Source: Pseudoalteromonas ulvae UL12 (GTDB lineage: Bacteria > Pseudomonadota > Gammaproteobacteria > Enterobacterales > Alteromonadaceae). From it: a stretch of DNA of 64,000 bases. The notes beneath the pieces were generated by a model. That model was not told where the DNA came from, searched no databases, and saw only the letters and a program-made list of their open reading frames with translations. Of this stretch, positions 25,002-34,902 are shown in pieces (the first letter of the stretch is position 1; each line of letters begins with the position of its first letter). The stretch lies in NCBI RefSeq assembly GCF_014925405.1, contig NZ_AQHJ01000026.1, positions 96,010-160,009 of the forward strand, given 5' to 3'. Both the position numbers and the translations under genes were made by a program.

Positions 25002-26255
25002 TTACATTGTCATCATAAAGCCCGCAAAGTACGAACCGACATAACCAATGGTGTAAGCAATAAGCAAGTAGACACTCTGGCGTAAATAACTCACAAAGGT
25101 CAGCTCTTTGACTTTACTCATTGCAATAATACCTGCCGCAGAGCCGATAATGAGCATCGAGCCGCCTACGCCAGTGGCATACGTAAAGGTCAACCATTGA
25201 CGTGCATCCATTGCAATATCAGCTTTGAGCAACGCCGCTGTCAGGGGCACATTATCAACAGCTGCCGACAGTAAACCCATAATGTAATTGGCATATTCTG
25301 GGGCTAAAATTTCATACAGATGGGTAAATTGTTTCAAAACCCCCACTTCTTTCATCGCGCCAACGAGCAATAAAACTCCTACGAAAAACAGCAAGGTGTC
25401 GTATTCAATTTCACGAATATAATCGATGATTTTTTTGTTGACGTCTTTTTTGCGCATTAAAAATTGTGCGACTAAAAACATTAAGCTTAAACCGAACAAA
25501 AATGTTAATAATGGCGGTACAGAATACAAAACGCTGAGCGCCAAGGTACCAAAAATAGTCGAAAGAAAAATAACTGCGATGGTGATATCGGTTTTTTCTA
25601 CCCGGCGGTTGGCTTGCTCTTCAAACACTACCGTGCCATTCATCCCTACAGATAACATCCCAGCAAGTGCAATCACACTGACAACCGCTGGCGCAATCAA
25701 TAACAATAAATGACCTATGGTGACTTTATCGGCTAAGAAAATCATCAAAGTGGTGACATCACCTGTAATCAATGATACTCCGCCAGAGTTAACCGCAAAA
25801 ATAATTAAGGTGGTGTATTTGATGAGCTTTTTACCATCTAACTTCAGCGACATCACCACAGCTAACGAAATAAGTGTGGCAGTAACATTGTCAGAAATCG
25901 ACGAGAACAAAAAGGCAAAGCCGCCGACCAAAAACATCAGCTTGCGTTCACTGATTTGTTTGGGCATCACTCTTTGTACTAAATTTTGAATAAACCCTTT
26001 GGAGTTTAAGTACGCAACAAAGGTCATCGCAGCCATTAAAAAGAGCCATAAAGTGGCTATCTCTAAGATGTTGTGATCTAGCTCATGTTGTATAGTTTCA
26101 GGGCTTTGGCCATGAATTGGGAAGATAAAAGCGATTATCCAACATAAAGTACCAAAAAAAAGCGTGGTTTTGGCCTTGTTTACATGGATAATATCCTCTA
26201 TAACGATAAGCACAAACGCGAGTGCAATTAGCGACAGAATGATACCGGTAACCAT
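25002..26255 (-). CDS. nhaD: Na+/H+ antiporter NhaD
   Basis: A 417-residue inner-membrane antiporter of the NhaD/ArsB superfamily with about 12 helices, exporting sodium for protons. Family features are FSSISDNVTATLISLAVV near residue 110, NSGGVSLITGDVTTLMIF near 155 and LSAAVDNVPLTAALL near 330, which contain the conserved Asp and Asn residues. Sodium export suits a marine bacterium. It is upstream of lysC on the same strand but separated by a terminator. Confidence 0.92.
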   Translation of the reverse strand: MVTGIILSLIALAFVLIVIEDIIHVNKAKTTLFFGTLCWIIAFIFPIHGQSPETIQHELDHNILEIATLWLFLMAAMTFVAYLNSKGFIQNLVQRVMPKQISERKLMFLVGGFAFLFSSISDNVTATLISLAVVMSLKLDGKKLIKYTTLIIFAVNSGGVSLITGDVTTLMIFLADKVTIGHLLLLIAPAVVSVIALAGMLSVGMNGTVVFEEQANRRVEKTDITIAVIFLSTIFGTLALSVLYSVPPLLTFLFGLSLMFLVAQFLMRKKDVNKKIIDYIREIEYDTLLFFVGVLLLVGAMKEVGVLKQFTHLYEILAPEYANYIMGLLSAAVDNVPLTAALLKADIAMDARQWLTFTYATGVGGSMLIIGSAAGIIAMSKVKELTFVSYLRQSVYLLIAYTIGYVGSYFAGFMMTM

Positions 26256-26415
26256 TTTTCGTTAACAACCTTTAATAGAAAAGTAAAATATTTGCGTTAC
26301 AATCAAGCGGCGCGTAGTCTAGCACTTAAAAGTACATAAAACTACCGGAGTGTACCGACGATTTTAGTCGTGGTAACTCAAATCAGAATAGATATTAATC
26401 AAGCAGTGGATAGTT

Positions 26416-27678
26416 ATGATCCCACCGAAAAAAATACTCAATATTTTGTCTGAACATTGGCCTCTAATTGAGACCTTGATCACCCGTTTTAACATGGCCG
26501 ATTTCAACATCCACGATGTGCAAACCATTTTAAAAGCAAAATACCCAAGCTGGACAGGCGAAAAAGTTTTTAAAGAAGCCAACCGCCTGCTCACACACGA
26601 TATTGTTATTCCGCTCGCCAAATCATCTCAGCTCGAGCTCAATCGTTCGATCGCAGAATTTGCTCAATACTTATTACAAGAAGAAAATTTAGGTATTGCT
26701 GAAGAAGTGCACGTGCTGGTGCGTGATTTAGCCCGTTTAGGCCAGCGTTTAACTCAAGCAGGCCAAGATGAAGACATTGATGAGTTGCGCCGTTATGCCC
26801 GTATTATGGATGAACGGGTGCGAAAAATTGTTAAACTTTTTTACCACAACGAAAATGCAATTTTAAACATCGTTGAACAAGCCAAAGCGGATGAATCACA
26901 CCGTTCGTTGGCCAAACGCTACCAAGCAGTGATTGAAGCCTTTGATCAATACATCGAACCCATGCTCGAAATGATTGATATCGGCGGGGAATTCAAAGCC
27001 TGTTTTACCACCATCGAAACTCACATCAGCGATTTACTTGAGCAAATTAGCCTCTCGGGTAAATTATTTAGTGAAAAACGTCAACTTGAACAATTACGTA
27101 CCCGAATTTTAGATATGCACCTCAGTGGCCGCGAAAGCTTGCGCAAAAGTGCCGATATGCTGATGCCACTGCGGGAAGAGCTGCGCCGCAATACGTTATT
27201 AACGCGACAAGTCGCAAAAGTGCTTGGGGTGATCCGTAAACAAGGGGTCGATGCCACATTAAGCCACAGCCAACCTCATATCACTTCAGATCTACAAAAG
27301 TTTTCTCTCGGTCAAGCTCATCAAATGGTCGCCTACATGGCTCACATTGCACAATTTGAGCAAGAGGAATACCAATTGCCCGATCAATCTCATGTGCCGG
27401 CCTTTATCAACCCGAATATTCCCGAGTACAACGCGGTCAAAACTCGCTTTAATGCGCAGCTGGCTTTATCCAGTGACAACGCACAACCGCACAATATTAT
27501 CAATTGGCTCGACACCACCTATCCGGCTCTTGAAGCCGATGAAATGCTTTTTCTGTATCAGAAATTAGCTAATGACGATCAGTTACACGTCGCCCACAGT
27601 GACGACGCAACCATTATTACTCTTGCCGATACGCAATTTAAACTTCACCCGTATCAGGCCACTTTAAAAACTAACTAA
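26416..27678 (+). CDS. mksF: Condensin kleisin-like subunit, MksF/MukF type
   Basis: A 420-residue, mostly helical protein and the first gene of a three-gene operon. An N-terminal winged-helix-like region (~1-60, TILKAKYPSWTGEKVFKEAN) is followed by long helices (ARLGQRLTQAGQDEDIDELR, LRKSADMLMPLREELRR), as in kleisin partners of SMC-like ATPases. The assignment rests mainly on context: the next gene is a small MukE/MksE-sized protein and the third an SMC-like ATPase. It ends 1 nt before the next start. Role: bridging the two ATPase heads in chromosome organisation. Confidence 0.7.
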   Translation: MIPPKKILNILSEHWPLIETLITRFNMADFNIHDVQTILKAKYPSWTGEKVFKEANRLLTHDIVIPLAKSSQLELNRSIAEFAQYLLQEENLGIAEEVHVLVRDLARLGQRLTQAGQDEDIDELRRYARIMDERVRKIVKLFYHNENAILNIVEQAKADESHRSLAKRYQAVIEAFDQYIEPMLEMIDIGGEFKACFTTIETHISDLLEQISLSGKLFSEKRQLEQLRTRILDMHLSGRESLRKSADMLMPLREELRRNTLLTRQVAKVLGVIRKQGVDATLSHSQPHITSDLQKFSLGQAHQMVAYMAHIAQFEQEEYQLPDQSHVPAFINPNIPEYNAVKTRFNAQLALSSDNAQPHNIINWLDTTYPALEADEMLFLYQKLANDDQLHVAHSDDATIITLADTQFKLHPYQATLKTN

Positions 27679-27679
27679 T

Positions 27680-28222
27680 ATGACACAGATAAATTTAGCT
27701 GAACTTACTGAGCTACAAACCATTAATAAAAAACTCGTCAGTGGTTACCATATCAGTGAACAAGATGTGCAACTTTGGCAACAACTCGACCATTATCACG
27801 AGCAATATACTGCGCTATTTGAGGCGCTGGGCCATCAACTAATCAAAGACGGCCGAGGGTTTTATTACCTCGAGATCGAAGACAGCACCCCAAACATGGG
27901 CAAAATATCCCGAGCCTTTGCCTTAACTACCTATGTGTTGGTCGAACATTTCGCCAATCAAGGTAAAGATCCCCTGCGCGCCCTCTTCGAACACGTCTGC
28001 GATTTAGAGCTGATGCAAACGTTAGTGCAAAACAATAAACATTTGTTTGACCAACTCGAAATTTTTTCAGGCTCAGACTTACGTAAAGATGTGTTTATGC
28101 GTATGAACCGTTTTGGTTTAGCCAAAGAAGTAGAACAAGGTTTTGTAGTACAAAGCCCCATTTATCGCTACCTTGATGCGCTTATGGAAATTAATCATAT
28201 TGATGAGGAGGAGCAACAATAA
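27680..28222 (+). CDS. mksE: Condensin accessory subunit, MksE/MukE type
   Basis: A 180-residue winged-helix-like protein whose stop codon overlaps the start of the ATPase gene by one base. It contains LGHQLIKDGRGFYYLEIED, a pattern like the DNA-binding winged helix of MukE/MksE proteins, and acidic ends. Size and position between the kleisin and the ATPase are as in mukFEB and mksFEB operons. Translational coupling with its neighbours suggests a fixed stoichiometry. Confidence 0.7.
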   Translation: MTQINLAELTELQTINKKLVSGYHISEQDVQLWQQLDHYHEQYTALFEALGHQLIKDGRGFYYLEIEDSTPNMGKISRAFALTTYVLVEHFANQGKDPLRALFEHVCDLELMQTLVQNNKHLFDQLEIFSGSDLRKDVFMRMNRFGLAKEVEQGFVVQSPIYRYLDALMEINHIDEEEQQ

Positions 28223-31005
28223 TGGAACAATTATTCGGCTTAACCAAATTAGCCCTTCTCAACACCGCAGGCTATGCCAAGTGTGTGATCCCACTTGATA
28301 AAAGTAGCTCAATCTGCGCGCCGAACAACACCGGTAAAAGTTCGGTGATTAATGCCTTACAGTTTCCACTAATTAATGATTTGCGCCTTACAGAGTGGGA
28401 TGGCCATGATTTAGAAGAAACCAGAAAATTCTATTTTAGTTCAGATCAATCCTATATTTTACTCGAAGCAGAGCTGCCTCATGGGCCGGTGGTGATAGGT
28501 GTGGCGGGCCTTGGAAAAATAGCTGGGTTTGCCCATCAGTTTTTTTGTTACAACGGTAAACTGAATATTACTGACTACACCCAAGGTAAAACCATCGTTA
28601 AATACACGCAGTTATTTAATCATTTAAAGTCACTCAGTTTTTCACCGTTTGAATTAAAAGCCCAAGAACTCAATGCATTACTAACAGGTGGCGCGAGCCC
28701 GTTCGACAGTGAAATCAGTCTTAAAATGATTCCACTTAACAATGTACAAGACTCGGCGATTTACAAAGAAATTTTCCGTAAGATCTTAAACTTACACAAG
28801 CTCGGTGCCCCCGATGTTAAGCGCTTTATGTTACGTGTTTTTGAGCGTCATATGTCTAACTCTAAGGTCGACTTTTATGAAGTTTGGCGCCGCGCATTTG
28901 ATAAAGTCAATCGTTCACGGCGTGAACTCAAAGCTCTCGAATCCATGCAAGAGCCCATCAGCGCCCTTGAAGCAATGCTTGAAAATCAAAGTGTGCTAAA
29001 AGGAAAACTCGCTACGCACGCACCAAAAATCGATCAAGCTCTGGTGGATTTTGAGCAATACCAGCAAGCTCAACTCGATGAGCTTGAGCATAACCTCGCC
29101 GAAATCGAAACTGAAAAACACGACTTTGAGCAAAAGCAAAATTTATATGTGCAGCAGTTACGGGACATAGAACGTAAATCAGCCCAGCTTGAGCAATGGT
29201 TTAACCAATTCAATGCCTTGTCTCATGAATTTGAGTTAGCCGATGAAAGTACTTTAAAAACCAATTTAGCCAATTTAAGACAACAATATGATCAGTTGTC
29301 TCATTCGATTACCAGTGCGCAAGGGCAAAGTCTGCATACCTTAGATTTTCGAATCAAAGAAACCGAAAAACAAATCAAAAGCCTGAAGTTACAACTCAAA
29401 AATCTTGAATACAATTTATTTACTCGCATGCGAGAAGAGCTGTCACTGAAAGAAGTCGAAGAAATATCCCGTATTTTTAATCCTGATTTATTTAGTTTGG
29501 CTACAGGCAGCCAAGGGGATGTCACCATTGATGACGAGCAAGCCTTTGGTGAGTTTTTGACGGTATTATCAGATGCAGTCAAAGGCGGTGTTTTAACGCT
29601 TCCAGGCGCGAACATCAAACTAAAAAAACTGCCCGCTCTGCACATGCAAACTGGCGATGATAAACAGCATATTCAAGCGCAGCTTGAAGCATTAAAAACG
29701 GCCCTAGTTGATTTTGCTCGCCAACGAGACGTTGCGGCCAATGTCGCTGGTAAACAAGCCGAAAAAGAAGCGCTTTATCAAGAGCTCATGGGAATTGAAA
29801 GTGCACTAGAGCGCTTTGCTACCTACCACACTATGCTGCAAAGTGAAGCCGCACAGGCGATGCTACAAGAGCAACTAACAGCCGAGCAAGAACAAGTGGC
29901 CGACTTACTACAAGAAGTACAACGAGATGCAGCAGGCATTACTGATCGCCGTTCAATTGTAAAAAGTAAAAAAGATCAACTCCAGCGCCAAGCCGACCGC
30001 TTGCGCCAAGTGAAATCGGAGCGTATTGATCACACTCTCGATTACTACTCAGGTAAGGTCACACCTTATTTAATCGATATCATGATCGATTTTGATAATT
30101 TAGCTGATTTAGTGCATCGTTTTAATAAAGATTGCCAAGAGCTGCGCAATTTTGACATCAATGTGCGCAATACTTACCTGCACATTTATAATGCGGGCAT
30201 TGCAAAATTTGACAACGAACCTGACGAGCTAACCAAATACCAAAAATTAATCGCGGCCTTTCATAATCTTGATAATGAGCGCGAAGCGGTAGAGCGCCAA
30301 GCTCGGGTAGCACTCACTGAAGTCGCCGCCACCATAAAAGGCCTGCGAGAAGATCTCGACCGTTTACGCCGAGAAATGAATAGTTTCAATAAAGGCATTA
30401 GCCAGCATCAGATCTCAAATCTTCAAGCGTTTAAAATCAATGTGCTGCCTCGTAAACAGTTAATTGAGAGTATCGATACCATTATTGGTGCTGCTAACCT
30501 TTACGAACAAGGCGATACCCTTGATTTGCTGTCAAGTGAACCTGCCGATGAAAAAGTCGTCAATGCAGCCAAAGATCATTTAATTCAGTTTGCCAGCGAC
30601 AAAGCTGGGCTCACACTCGCAGATTTGTTTGATATTCGTTTTGAAGTGGTCAATCGTGCAGGCGATATTGATCATTTTGATAAAATAGATTCTGCTGGCT
30701 CAAATGGTACCCGTATCACGATTAAACTCTTGTGCGGCATGCTCTTTATCCGTTATCTATTATCGGATCAGGAACAAAATCGCTACCGCATTCCGATTTA
30801 TATTGATGAAGCGGCTGACATCGATCCACAAAATCAAAAAGCCATTATTGAAACAGCGCTGAGCTTTGGTTTTGTGCCCATTTTTGCTTCAGTGAAACCT
30901 CAAATCAGCTGTGATTACATTGTGCCGATCCGTACCGTTGAACAAGGAGCTCAAAACTGGGTGGATGAAAAGGATTGGATTGAAGTACAACACCCCAAGA
31001 ATTAA
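28222..31005 (+). CDS. mksB: SMC-like condensin ATPase, MksB type
   Basis: A 927-residue ABC-type ATPase with long coiled coils. Walker A is ICAPNNTGKSSVINAL near residue 35, the head continues to ~230, coiled coils run about 235-400 and 480-760 with a central hinge-like segment (~410-480), the signature-like region is SAGSNGTRITIKLLCG near 835, and Walker B is IPIYIDEAADIDPQNQK near 860. It is far shorter than MukB (about 1480), in line with MksB. No JetD/MksG nuclease gene follows, so this looks like a chromosome-organising complex rather than a plasmid-defence Wadjet system (inference). Confidence 0.78.
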   Translation: MEQLFGLTKLALLNTAGYAKCVIPLDKSSSICAPNNTGKSSVINALQFPLINDLRLTEWDGHDLEETRKFYFSSDQSYILLEAELPHGPVVIGVAGLGKIAGFAHQFFCYNGKLNITDYTQGKTIVKYTQLFNHLKSLSFSPFELKAQELNALLTGGASPFDSEISLKMIPLNNVQDSAIYKEIFRKILNLHKLGAPDVKRFMLRVFERHMSNSKVDFYEVWRRAFDKVNRSRRELKALESMQEPISALEAMLENQSVLKGKLATHAPKIDQALVDFEQYQQAQLDELEHNLAEIETEKHDFEQKQNLYVQQLRDIERKSAQLEQWFNQFNALSHEFELADESTLKTNLANLRQQYDQLSHSITSAQGQSLHTLDFRIKETEKQIKSLKLQLKNLEYNLFTRMREELSLKEVEEISRIFNPDLFSLATGSQGDVTIDDEQAFGEFLTVLSDAVKGGVLTLPGANIKLKKLPALHMQTGDDKQHIQAQLEALKTALVDFARQRDVAANVAGKQAEKEALYQELMGIESALERFATYHTMLQSEAAQAMLQEQLTAEQEQVADLLQEVQRDAAGITDRRSIVKSKKDQLQRQADRLRQVKSERIDHTLDYYSGKVTPYLIDIMIDFDNLADLVHRFNKDCQELRNFDINVRNTYLHIYNAGIAKFDNEPDELTKYQKLIAAFHNLDNEREAVERQARVALTEVAATIKGLREDLDRLRREMNSFNKGISQHQISNLQAFKINVLPRKQLIESIDTIIGAANLYEQGDTLDLLSSEPADEKVVNAAKDHLIQFASDKAGLTLADLFDIRFEVVNRAGDIDHFDKIDSAGSNGTRITIKLLCGMLFIRYLLSDQEQNRYRIPIYIDEAADIDPQNQKAIIETALSFGFVPIFASVKPQISCDYIVPIRTVEQGAQNWVDEKDWIEVQHPKN

Positions 31006-31045
31006 ACAACGAACCGTTAAATACAGCACCGCTGAACATGGCACT

Positions 31046-31106
31046 GTTAAACAGGGAGCTGTTTAACAAAGCAAACCATCCAGAATATTCGGATTGTTTG
31101 CTTTGT
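31046..31106. other. Two strong tandem hairpins after mksB
   Basis: GTTAAACAG, loop GGAG, CTGTTTAAC (31046-31067) is a perfect 9-bp hairpin. It abuts ACAAAGCAAAC...GTTTGCTTTGT (31066-31106), an 11+4-bp stem with one mismatch. Neither has a clear U-run. They probably end or stabilise the mks transcript. Confidence 0.6.
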
Positions 31107-31149
31107 ATCTCGCACATATCACCACCGAAATTAGATCTTTAAAACACCT

Positions 31150-31178
31150 ATAAAAAAGCCCCGCATTAAGCGAGGCTC
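31150..31178 (-). terminator. Intrinsic terminator of the ompA-like gene
   Basis: Minus strand AGCCTCGC, loop TTAAT, GCGGGGCT then TTTTTTATAGG, with one mismatch in the stem. It lies 22 bp after the stop. Confidence 0.75.
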
Positions 31179-31199
31179 TTAAAGTCGTTAATCATCGAC

Positions 31200-32267
31200 T
31201 TATTTATTAAATTCTGCAATTTCGATACTAACGCGGCGGTTTTTAAAACGCTCACTTAGAATCGTATTATCACCAAATTTTTCTGTTTCACCGACAGGCT
31301 TGATGCTCAGTTGTGACTCAGATACACCTTGACTGATAAGGTAAGCTGCAACTGCATTAGCACGGCGAAGTGCTAGCTTTTCATTATATTCGTTAGAGCC
31401 TAAGCTATCTGTAAAGCCCATTAAGGCTGCATTTGCTTGTGGGTAGTTAACAAGGTGCGCCGCAACTTGTGCTAACTCAGCCGTTACTTTTACTTCTGAC
31501 TTATCAAAATCAAATAATGCGTGTGCTTGAACTGCTTCAACAACCACAGGTGCAACAACAACTGGCTCTGCGACAACTTCTTCGACGACCGTTTCTTCTA
31601 CGATTGCTTCTTCAACTACTGGTGCAGATTTAACCGGTGCTGATGCTTGGTTTTTACCAAAGCGATACACTAAACCTAGTGTAGTCAGGTGACCATGATC
31701 GCCAGCGAATTCTCTGTCGCCTAAGTCGTGGATAAAGTTATATTCAGCACGTGCTTGCAAGCTTGGTGTAAAGTCATAGCTTAAACCTAGGCCAAATAAA
31801 CCAGCCCAGCCTTTATCGTCAAATGAACCGGCAATGCTGCGTTCTTCACCGTCATAATACATAGCACCTAATTTAGTGAAAATATTGACATGTTCAGTAA
31901 CTGGAAGATTAACCACACCAGCAAGCTCATAACCACGCATACTAGTAACGGCTTTATTTTGCATCGTATTTAGCAATGAAGTGGTGCTGTAGTCACCTAA
32001 ATCAGTATAACCAAACTCTAATGCGAGGTTTTGCGTGAATTCATAACCTGAAAACACACTCCAAGCGCTATCACTGCTATCGCAGCTAATGAAAGCCGGA
32101 TTACATAAATCATCTTGACGTTTGCGGCCAAACTCACCACCGATATACCAATCTTTAAAATTAAACCCTTCCTCATTGTTTGCGTCAGCAGCAAATACTG
32201 ACGAAGAGAAAAGACAAGTACTTAAGACAGAGGTCGCTAGTGTCAACGCGGTCGATAATTTAGACAT
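31200..32267 (-). CDS. OmpA-family outer-membrane protein
   Basis: A 355-residue protein with a signal peptide (MSKLSTALTLATSVLSTCLF, cleaved near VFAAD), an eight-strand OmpA-like barrel (about 30-205, e.g. WYIGGEFGRKRQDDL and ARAEYNFIHDLGDREF), a Val/Glu/Pro-rich linker (~215-245) and a C-terminal peptidoglycan-binding OmpA domain (FDFDKSEVKVTAE, GFTDSLGSNEYNEKLALRRA). It anchors the outer membrane to the cell wall. The ATG at 32267 is preferred over one 30 codons upstream because the signal peptide then starts correctly. Confidence 0.92.
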   Translation of the reverse strand: MSKLSTALTLATSVLSTCLFSSSVFAADANNEEGFNFKDWYIGGEFGRKRQDDLCNPAFISCDSSDSAWSVFSGYEFTQNLALEFGYTDLGDYSTTSLLNTMQNKAVTSMRGYELAGVVNLPVTEHVNIFTKLGAMYYDGEERSIAGSFDDKGWAGLFGLGLSYDFTPSLQARAEYNFIHDLGDREFAGDHGHLTTLGLVYRFGKNQASAPVKSAPVVEEAIVEETVVEEVVAEPVVVAPVVVEAVQAHALFDFDKSEVKVTAELAQVAAHLVNYPQANAALMGFTDSLGSNEYNEKLALRRANAVAAYLISQGVSESQLSIKPVGETEKFGDNTILSERFKNRRVSIEIAEFNK

Positions 32268-32508
32268 GAATAAATAATCCCTGTAGGAGGTAAAAGTAAT
32301 GCTTATTTCCGATGGCTGCATTTTAGAGAAACCAAATGACAATAACAAGGCAATCACTAAAATAAATCAATGAATTAACATCAAGTTAGATGTTTAATTT
32401 TTAATCACCACGAAAATAATTGATTTTTCCTCGGCTAGACGCGCTCGCTTGTTCCTATTTCTACTTTAAGATAGACTCGAGGCTTAGAAATTCCAAGGAG
32501 AGGACACA

Positions 32509-33564
32509 ATGAAAAAGCTTATATTTTGCTTTGATGGCACCTGTAACCACCCTGCCGATAACGAGGATTATGTCTCAGATACCAGCATTACCAATATTGT
32601 TAAATTACATTTACTGTTAGCTGGCGATTTAAACAATCCGAGCGCCGCAAATGAGCAACCGCAAACCAGTTTTTATTATTCGGGCGTTGGCACCTATGGC
32701 TCTTGGTTAAGCAGAGCCTTTAACTCAGTGTTTGCACCTGAATTTGCAGACGTAAAAACCATCTTGGCACAAGCGCAGCAAGACCTCGCATTATATGCAG
32801 AACAAGATGTCGAAGTGTTCATCTTTGGTTTTAGCCGAGGCGCAGCGTTAGCGAGACGATTTGCCGCGTCTATATCTCACCATGTCGCGTTTTTGGGCGT
32901 GTTCGATACTGTTGCAGCCATCGGACTCACCGATCTTAATGCGACGACTCGCCCTGCCAGCGATGTGGTGTTCGAAAATGGCTCATTAAGTGATAACGTG
33001 CGCCATGCTGTCCACCTTGTTGCATTAGATGAACGACGCCTCGCTTTTCAGCCTACTTTATTTAATCAATCAGAAAATGTACTTGAGGTGTGGTTTGCCG
33101 GGGCGCATTCTGACATCGGTGGTGGGTTTTGGTTCGATGGCCTCTCAGACATCACCCTTTCATTTATGATGCAACAAGCCTATCTCGCTGGCTTGGAGTT
33201 TTTACAACCCAACGATATCGACTTTAGCCAGTTAAATGATGATCATGGGCTGTCTATCGGTGCAGACGATATTGATATTGTGCCTTTGATTGATGGTGTA
33301 CTTCATGATTTGCAACGCTCTCAAAAGATGGCGCGTCAAACATTAGCACCGCGCCAACTCTGTGTGCATAACAATGATCTTCCTGCGACTGATCTAATCC
33401 CTATCATTCATCACAGTGTGCTCGAACGCATCAATTCGGTCACCGCTTATCGACCAGTATCACTTCGCAATCAAACGTATCAAATTTATTTGCCCAGCGG
33501 CGAGTTATCTGATGTCAAAACGGGGATTGCCGATTTGCGTTTGCCTCGAAACAATCAGTGTTGA
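32509..33564 (+). CDS. DUF2235 alpha/beta-hydrolase protein
   Basis: A 351-residue soluble protein of the DUF2235 family. The start FCFDGTCNHPADNEDYVS and the nucleophile elbow FIFGFSRGAALARRFA near residue 105 (Gly-x-Ser-x-Gly) are characteristic, and an Asp and His follow in FAGAHSDIGGGFW. Some T6SS phospholipase effectors (Tle1) share this domain, but no secretion, VgrG or immunity gene is nearby. Its role here is unknown. The start has AAGGAGAGGA upstream, a strong ribosome binding site. Confidence 0.85.
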   Translation: MKKLIFCFDGTCNHPADNEDYVSDTSITNIVKLHLLLAGDLNNPSAANEQPQTSFYYSGVGTYGSWLSRAFNSVFAPEFADVKTILAQAQQDLALYAEQDVEVFIFGFSRGAALARRFAASISHHVAFLGVFDTVAAIGLTDLNATTRPASDVVFENGSLSDNVRHAVHLVALDERRLAFQPTLFNQSENVLEVWFAGAHSDIGGGFWFDGLSDITLSFMMQQAYLAGLEFLQPNDIDFSQLNDDHGLSIGADDIDIVPLIDGVLHDLQRSQKMARQTLAPRQLCVHNNDLPATDLIPIIHHSVLERINSVTAYRPVSLRNQTYQIYLPSGELSDVKTGIADLRLPRNNQC

Positions 33565-33615
33565 ACATAGAGAACCAACTGAGTTAACAAGCGGCGCCTA
33601 TTCAAATGTCAGAGC

Positions 33616-33652
33616 AAAAAAAAGCGTGTATCAAAAATACACGCCTTTTTTA
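33616..33652. terminator. Bidirectional terminator, DUF2235 gene and pyrC
   Basis: AAAAAAAAGCGTGTAT, loop CAAAA, ATACACGCCTTTTTTAA: a perfect GCGTGTAT/ATACACGC stem with A and T runs on both sides. Confidence 0.88.
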
Positions 33653-33673
33653 AGCTTACAATTAAGGTGACTG

Positions 33674-34702
33674 TTACTTAACTTGCCACTCAATTGTTTC
33701 GCCAGCACGAATAGGAACCACTTTATCGCCTCCTAGCGGATAAAACTCGGGCACATTCCAACTGGCTTTTTCTAATGTAATGGTATCTGAGTTGCGCGGT
33801 AAATTATAAAAATCAGGGCCATTATGGCTGGCAAACGCTTCGAGTTTATCTAATGCCCCTGCCAGTTCAAACGCTTCAGCGTAAAGTTCAATGGCCGCAT
33901 GTGCTGTGTATGAACCTGCACAACCACAAGCCGCTTCTTTTTTGTCTTTCATATGTGGAGCCGAATCAGTGCCTAAAAAGAACTTTTTAGAGCCACTCGT
34001 TGCAGCTTTCACTAATGCATCTTGGTGAATATTGCGTTTTAAAATCGGTAAGCAGTAAAAGTGTGGACGGATCCCACCGGCTAACATGTGATTACGGTTA
34101 TACAATAAATGATGTGCCGTGATGGTCGCAGCAATATTGTCTCCAGCTTCATTTACAAACGCCACCGCGTCGGCCGTGGTGATATGCTCAAGCACAACTT
34201 TTAATGTTGGGAAGTCACTCACTAGCTTTTTGAGCTTAGTTTCAATAAAGATTTTCTCACGGTCAAAAATATCAATACTTGAATCAGTCACTTCGCCATG
34301 CACAAGCAATAACATGCCCACTTCTTCCATTGCAGCAAACACAGGTGCCATATTTTCAATAGAAGTCACGCCCGAGTCTGAATTGGTGGTTGCACCAGCA
34401 GGGTAAAGCTTGGCTGCAAACACGTGTCCTGTTGCATGGGCTTTTTTGATTTCTTCTGGGCTTGTTTTATCTGTTAAATACAACACCATTAACGGTTTGA
34501 AGTTGCCTTGCGGCTGCTGGGCTAAAATTCGTTCACGGTAAGCAAGTGCCAGTTCAGTATTGGTCACTGGAGGGACAAGATTTGGCATGATAATCGCTCT
34601 GCCCATGTAGCGGCTGACATCGCGAACCGTATCATTAAGTTGTTCGCCATCTCTTAAATGAATGTGCCAATCATCAGGGCGGGTAATCGTAATACTTGTC
34701 AT
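33674..34702 (-). CDS. pyrC: Dihydroorotase
   Basis: A 342-residue zinc amidohydrolase cyclising carbamoyl-aspartate to dihydroorotate in pyrimidine synthesis. Metal ligands appear in [12 protein letters not shown] near residue 14, the carboxylated Lys in [15 protein letters not shown] near 100, further His in LEHITTADA and [13 protein letters not shown], and the Asp in FLGTDSAPH. The ATG at 34702 is chosen because the protein then begins [16 protein letters not shown] like its relatives and GGAA lies 9-10 nt upstream. Monocistronic. Confidence 0.94.
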   Translation of the reverse strand: MTSITITRPDDWHIHLRDGEQLNDTVRDVSRYMGRAIIMPNLVPPVTNTELALAYRERILAQQPQGNFKPLMVLYLTDKTSPEEIKKAHATGHVFAAKLYPAGATTNSDSGVTSIENMAPVFAAMEEVGMLLLVHGEVTDSSIDIFDREKIFIETKLKKLVSDFPTLKVVLEHITTADAVAFVNEAGDNIAATITAHHLLYNRNHMLAGGIRPHFYCLPILKRNIHQDALVKAATSGSKKFFLGTDSAPHMKDKKEAACGCAGSYTAHAAIELYAEAFELAGALDKLEAFASHNGPDFYNLPRNSDTITLEKASWNVPEFYPLGGDKVVPIRAGETIEWQVK

Positions 34703-34902
34703 TGCTTTATTTTCCATTGCGAAATTTAGACGATCATATTCATAGACGGCTAACCTGTAAAGTGGATTACTCAATTAGCTTTCAAATTTCGGATTTTTAA
34801 CCTGTGCGGCCTCGCAACGGGGCCGATTGTCTAATTTGAGTCGTCAAACACCACTTTTTATAGTACCTTTTCAATTACTGACGTGTTCTTTTGGCTTTTT
34901 TC

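Noticed and set aside
26416..31005. Wadjet-type anti-plasmid system
   Set aside because: No JetD-like nuclease gene adjoins the three condensin genes; the next gene is an ompA-type gene on the other strand.
32509..33564. T6SS phospholipase effector
   Set aside because: The DUF2235 domain fits, but there is no VgrG, Hcp, PAAR or immunity gene nearby.
34775..34870. Pyrimidine-responsive attenuator before pyrC
   Set aside because: A CGGCC/GGCCG hairpin is present upstream, but there is no U-run or clear antiterminator to support a mechanism.
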